From positions 1,550,001-1,614,000 of the forward strand of contig OY723270.1 of NCBI GenBank assembly GCA_963210315.1: a stretch of 64,000 nt of DNA. The letters are read 5' to 3'. The notes beneath the pieces are model-generated. The model saw nothing but the letters and a program-made list of their open reading frames with translations, was not told the origin of the DNA and made no database searches. Positions 59,216 to 64,000 of the stretch are shown piece after piece (the stretch's first letter is position 1; the number at the start of each line of letters is the position of its first letter). Source of the DNA: Rhynchopus euleeides (lineage: Eukaryota > Euglenozoa > Diplonemea > Diplonemida > Diplonemidae). The translations under genes and the position numbers were made by a program.

Positions 59216-59766
59216 GGGTACGCGCCAGTGATCCCCGGGAGAGGTGCCAGGTAATGGTCAGCGATGTAGCCTCCTGCACCTGCGTGCCCACCATGATGCC
59301 GGGAGACGGAATTCGAGACTGCTGACGTTATTCTTACGCTAGCGACGAATACGGGACAGAAGGAGAATGGGGTGTTCGCGTTCGCTCGCACGCGTGCTTC
59401 ACCTCCTGTGCTGCTGCACCCCAAGAAAAATCCGCTTTTTTCCCCGAAAATTTATACTTTTTTTTGCACATAACACACCTGTGTGGTACGGGAAATGCTA
59501 CGAGGAACGCGATGGACTCGGGACTGCTGCTGGCCTCTCTTGCTATGGTTTACTTATGTTTCGTGCTCCACCTGCTCCACCTCATTCTGCACTTCAGATG
59601 ATCCACTTCACGTGGGTTACGGGGTTTGGGACAACGATGATATGTTGTGTCCGACGACAAGGTAAGGTAAGCTCATCGAGGTACACCAAACCGGAGTTGT
59701 CAAATCAAAAAAGACACACCGCCCGAGAGGCAATTGGTGTGACACAACAGCGATGACACAACCACT
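59216..59766. other. Intergenic DNA
   Basis: No gene recognised; overlapping ORFs on both strands have no domain. T and A runs lie near 59434-59465. Confidence 0.4.
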
Positions 59767-61712
59767 CTGCCCGAGGGGGCGCGTTTTTAGCGACCGAGAC
59801 CTCCTCTCCTGACTGAGGGACACACGATCTGACCGTCCGAGAGACGCAGCATTCTACCCTGCCCGAGGGGCACCCACTCTCCTGACCGAGAGACACGCAG
59901 TCTTGCCCGAGGGGCACCTGGTTTCCTGACCGAGACAATATTCTGCCCGAGGGGCACTCACTCTCCCGACCGAGAGACACGCAGTTTTGCCCGAGGGGCA
60001 CCTGTTCTCCTGACCGAGACAATATTCTGCCCGAGGGGCACCCACTCTCCCGACCGAGAGACGCAGCATCTCGCCCGAGGGGCACCTGTTCTCCTGACCG
60101 AGACAAAAATTTTGCCCGAGGGGCACCCACTCTCCCGACCGAGAGACACGCAGTCTTGCCCGAGGGGCACCTGTTCTCCTGACCGAGACAATATTCTGCC
60201 CGAGGGGCATCCACTCTCCCGACCGAGAGACGCAGCATCTCGCCCGAGGGGCACCTGTTCTCCTGACCGAGACAATATTCTGCCCGAGGGGCACTCACTC
60301 TCCCGACCGAGAGACACGCAGTTTTGCCCGAGGGGCACCCGTTATCCTGACCGAGACAAAACTATGCCCGAGGGGCACCCACTCTCCCGACCGAGAGACG
60401 CAGCATCTCGCCCGAGGGGCACCTGTTCTCCTGACCGAGACAATATTCTGCCCGAGGGGCATCCACTCTCCCGACCGAGAGACGCAGCATCTCGCCCGAG
60501 GGGCACCTGTTCTCCTGACCGAGACAATATTCTGCCCGAGGGGCACTCACTCTCCCGACCGAGAGACACGCAGTTTTGCCCGAGGGGCACCCGTTATCCT
60601 GACCGAGACAAAACTATGCCCGAGGGGCACCCACTCTCCCGACCGAGAGACGCAGCATCTCGCCCGAGGGGCACCTGTTCTCCTGACCGAGACAATATTC
60701 TGCCCGAGGGGCACTCACTCTCCCGACCGAGAGACACGCAGTTTTGCCCGAGGGGCACCCGTTATCCTGACCGAGACAAAACTATGCCCGAGGGGCACCC
60801 ACTCTCCCGACCGAGAGACGCAGCATCTCGCCCGAGGGGCACCTGTTCTCCTGACCGAGACAATATTCTGCCCGAGGGGCATCCACTCTCCCGACCGAGA
60901 GACGCAGCATCTCGCCCGAGGGGCACCTGTTCTCCTGACCGAGACAATATTCTGCCCGAGGGGCACTCACTCTCCCGACCGAGAGACACGCAGTTTTGCC
61001 CGAGGGGCACCCGTTATCCTGACCGAGACAAAACTATGCCCGAGGGGCACCCACTCTCCCGACCGAGAGACGCAGCATCTCGCCCGAGGGGCACCTGTTC
61101 TCCTGACCGAGACAATAATTTTGCCCGAGGGGCACCCGCTCTCCCGACCGAGAGATACACAATCTTGCCCGGGGGGCACCTGTTCTCCTGACCGAGACAA
61201 TATTCTGCCCGAGGGGCACTCACTCTCCCGACCGAGAGACACGCAGTTTTGCCCGAGGGGCACCCGTTATCCTGACCGAGACAAAACTATGCCCGAGGGG
61301 CACCCACTCTCCCGACCGAGAGACGCAGCATCTCGCCCGAGGGGCACCTGTTCTCCTGACCGAGACAATAATTTTGCCCGAGGGGCACCCGCTCTCCCGA
61401 CCGAGAGATACACAATCTTGCCCGAGGGGCACCTGTTCTCCTGACCGAGACAATATTCTGCCCGAGGGGCACTCACTCTCCCGACCGAGAGACACGCAGT
61501 TTTGCCCGAGGGGCACCCGTTATCCTGACCGAGACAAAACTATGCCCGAGGGGCACCCACTCTCCCGACCGAGAGACGCAGCATCTCGCCCGAGGGGCAC
61601 CTGTTCTCCTGACCGAGACAATAATTTTGCCCGAGGGGCACCCGCTCTCCCGACCGAGAGATACACAATCTTGCCCGGGGGGCACCAAATCCCGACCGAG
61701 AAGACGACCCTC
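59767..61712 (+). repeat. 84-bp tandem array of alternating 40- and 44-bp subunits
   Basis: Each subunit starts GCCCGAGGGGCAC and contains CGACCGAGA or TGACCGAGA. Subunits of 40 and 44 bp alternate (for example starts at 60326, 60366, 60410, 60450), giving an 84-bp unit repeated more than 20 times. Higher-order repeats of about 420 bp (60295 and 60715) and 253 bp (61014 and 61267) are visible. Since 84 is 28 codons, frames on both strands stay open (a 359-codon plus-strand ORF at 60112-61191), but there is no sign that they encode a protein. Confidence 0.95.
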
Positions 61713-62299
61713 ACACCATGCTCGTGTCAGGTCTCAAGAGGGCCGAAGCCGCGGTTGAGGACAACAACACCCCCACGCACTGGTTCTAATAAATGACGGC
61801 GAGGTGCACGGGGGGATCAGCACGAAGGAGGGGCGCAAAAAGATGGGGATGATGACGCCGTGGTGTTCAAGGTGGTCCTCCGCCGCTTATGAACGTGACA
61901 GCGGGACAGCGCTGCGCCCGTGGCCGCAGCGGATTGAGGACATTCCCATCAGCCATCGAGACTATCACCGCGCCTCGCCGAAAACCTGCTTCACGCTTGA
62001 TCGCGCTCAAGGTTTCCAAACGCATACTTCAGCTGGAGGTTCCGTCACAGAGGCGCTGACAAAGGCGGGACCAAGAGCAACAGTCGGGTGCTGATAAATG
62101 GGTCGATACTGATGCAGCAAAGTGACGTCAGTGATATCCAACTCCTACTTTCCTGACCGAGACACGATCTTGCCGAGGAGCATCGGACCGAGACACCCAC
62201 TTCTGCCTGAGGGGCACCTAGCCGAGACGCATTTTTCCTGCCCGAGGGGCATCTCGCCGAGACATTACCTGCCTGAGGGGCACCTGGCCACGACATACC
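61713..62299. other. Spacer between the two tandem arrays
   Basis: About 400 bp of non-repetitive DNA (61730-62140) with a 96-codon ORF at 61804-62094 of unknown nature, then decayed copies of GCCCGAGGGGCA units leading into the next array. No gene supported. Confidence 0.4.
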
Positions 62300-62815
62300 T
62301 ACAGCTTACGCTTGCGGGGCACCCTGCCTGAGGAGCACCTGGCCAAGACATACATTTCCGCCTACGAGGCACCCTGCCCGAGGGGCACCTGGTCAAGACA
62401 CACACTTCCGCCTACGGGGCACCCTGCCCGAGGGGCACCTGGCCAAGACAGACTCCTCTGCCTACGAGGCACCCTGCCCGAGGGGCACCTGGCCAAGACA
62501 TACACTTCCGCCTACGAGGCACCCTGCCCGAGGGGCACCTGGCCAAGACAGACACTTCCGCCTACGAGGCACCCTGCCCGAGGGGCACCTGGCCAAGACA
62601 GACACTTCCGCCTACGAGGCACCCTGCCCGAGGGGCACCTGGCCAAGACATACACTTCCGCCTACGAGGCACCCTGCCCGAGGGGCACCTGGTCAAGACA
62701 TACATTTCCGCCTACGGGGCACCCTGCCTGAGGGGCATCTGGCCGCGACATACACTTCCGCCTACGGGGCACCCTGCCTGAGGGGCACCTGGCCAAGACG
62801 CACATTCATGCCCGA
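62300..62815 (+). repeat. 50-bp tandem array related to the 84-bp array
   Basis: About ten copies of a 50-bp unit containing GGCACCCTGCCCGAGGGGCA, CCTGGCCAAGACA and CTTCCGCCTACG. It shares GCCCGAGGGGCACCTG with the preceding array, so both derive from one ancestral subunit. Decayed subunits continue to about 63060. Confidence 0.95.
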
Positions 62816-64000
62816 GGGACACCGGGCCGAGACATTACATTCCCTGCCTGAGGGACACCTGGCCGAGACACATTCCTGCCGAGGGGCACTCACTCCCGAC
62901 CGCGAGACGCAGGATTTTGCCTGAGGGGCACCTCCTCTCCTGACCGAGACACAACCCCGCCCAGCACAGTGCCGAGGGGCATTTACGCTTTCGACTGGAA
63001 TACCGAGCCTGACCCGGGGAGACACAATCGTGCCACAATCGTGAGGGGCATACTCTCTTGATTGAGAAATACACCTTTTTTGCCCGAGCGACGGCACCTG
63101 AAGGCGGAAGGGTGGCCTGTCACACACAGCCTGCCAGATCCAGCTCGAGCACGGTGACGCGACGTGAGCTTTCCGAGGGCGACAGTTTTCGTGTACCAAT
63201 GCAACGCCCCCGGACACGCCCCCGAGAAGCCGGCACGTCTGTCGTGCCCAGCTTATCTGCGCGAATGCCGACTACGCGCACCCCGGCGTCAAGCGGATGC
63301 CCGCACACGCCCCAAGCGGGGCATACTCCGTCGAAGCATAGTCTCCCTGCCGGGGGACACACATTCAAGCCTGCATTATTCACAGGGGTCAGGGGGAGTT
63401 CCGGGCGTCTGGGGCCCGGTGTTGAGACGTACGACCTCACAGTTCCATGCAGGGAAGGGGAGCTGCTGACTGGACACCTGCGAGGTGCCGTGGGACATAC
63501 ACAGAGATCAGGTATCCAACACAGCCGAGACGCTCTCCCAAGCTGCACTGCTCGGGGAGCAAAAGAAGCAGCGACTGAGAGACGCGTCCGCATCGCCTGT
63601 GTCAGCGGTGCCGCCGCTGAGGGGGTCCACCGAAACCGCAGCCATGGCAGCGGGCCGAGATCATTCCACAAGGTTGGGGGGCAGTCAGCCAGTCTTCCCG
63701 AGTACCCAGCAGCCTACTCGACAAGCCCGAACAGCGACTGCAGCGTGCGACAAGCTCCGGTCCGCGGGGACTCACCTCTCTCATTAAGAAGGCGACTCCG
63801 AGAATCCTTCTGGCATGCCCACACCTCCAGGGCCTCGAATTTCCTCACGCACCGGGAAATACGCCCTCCACACTGAGTCCGGGCGTTACCACTGAATCGA
63901 CGCCACGTGGGGCCACAGGGCCTCCGTTTGATGCGCTGTCTACGAGGCGGGCGATGGGGCAGGTACAGTGGGGATCAGCCCAGTGGGAAGGGGGCCGCAG
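62816..64000. other. Right edge: decayed repeat units, then DNA without a supported gene
   Basis: Decayed GAGGGGCAC and GACCGAGACAC units run to about 63060. After that come overlapping ORFs on both strands (63058-63876 plus, 63671-63120 minus) of low information and no domain. Nothing further is recognised. Confidence 0.45.

Noticed and set aside
60112-61191. 359-codon repeat protein
   Set aside because: The frame is open because the 84-bp period is a multiple of three, and other frames on both strands are open too; no start context or leader was seen.
59767-61712. CRISPR array
   Set aside because: The repeats alternate 40 and 44 bp without unique spacers, the setting is eukaryotic, and there are no cas genes.
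63058-63876. 272-codon plus-strand ORF at the right edge
   Set aside because: It overlaps equally long ORFs on both strands, is low in information and starts inside decayed satellite units.
1-64000. tRNA, rRNA and spliced-leader RNA genes
   Set aside because: I read both strands for cloverleaf-like tRNA cores, conserved rRNA segments and known euglenozoan or dinoflagellate spliced-leader strings and recognised none; a covariance-model scan would be needed to be sure.

Overview
The window looks like repeat-dense nuclear DNA of a unicellular eukaryote. Long intron-free genes (817 to 891 codons) with strong G/C bias at third positions sit between homopolymer C/G tracts, minisatellites and many inverted-repeat elements. 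I recognise no tRNA, rRNA, operon or bacterial ribosome-binding site. The lineage is inferred, not shown. A membrane protein with a degenerate class III cyclase domain, a tyrosine-recombinase retroelement with gag-YR-RT order (as in trypanosomatid VIPER elements) and uninterrupted genes fit a euglenozoan (kinetoplastid or diplonemid type). Another GC-rich protist, such as a dinoflagellate or haptophyte, cannot be excluded, and I recognised no spliced-leader sequence.

Layout. 1-2.57 kb: minus-strand gene with two copies of a Cys/His-rich domain, running into an assembly gap. 4.3-20.1 kb: three near-identical long paralogues (4321-6996, 11957-14593, 17477-20146) for secreted or lumenal proteins of a widespread protist family of unknown function. 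They are mosaics: almost identical cores carry blocks that differ sharply. Between the first two lies a type I membrane protein gene (9753-11060) and a broken copy of its 3' end. 21.3-27.0 kb: three inverted-repeat elements, the largest (24109-27023) with zinc-finger coding potential. 27.1-31.8 kb: a gene with a C-terminal ubiquitin-like fold and the cyclase-like membrane protein gene. 32.6-41.5 kb: a 41-bp tandem array, two copies of a GAGGAGTCC minisatellite element, a palindromic GGTAAATTTACC array and further inverted-repeat elements. 42.1-46.8 kb: a LINE with an open 1547-codon ORF (RT, zinc knuckle, RNase H and the same Cys/His domain as at the left edge). 48.0-50.3 kb: a fossil YR retroelement interrupted by a second palindromic array. 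51.9-55.2 kb: a TIR element. 56.4-58.7 kb: a cluster of five copies of a 364-bp inverted-repeat element. 58.8-59.2 kb: a hAT transposase relic. 59.8-62.8 kb: 84-bp and 50-bp tandem arrays. The last kilobase has no gene I can support.

The main signals are: a set of apparently unnamed inverted-repeat elements beginning TAGG and ending CTA that sit in poly-C tracts, with a natural empty-site comparison inside the window; an approximately 20-bp core kept in 11 copies across those elements; the mosaic gene family; and a Cys/His double-finger domain shared by a LINE and a separate gene.
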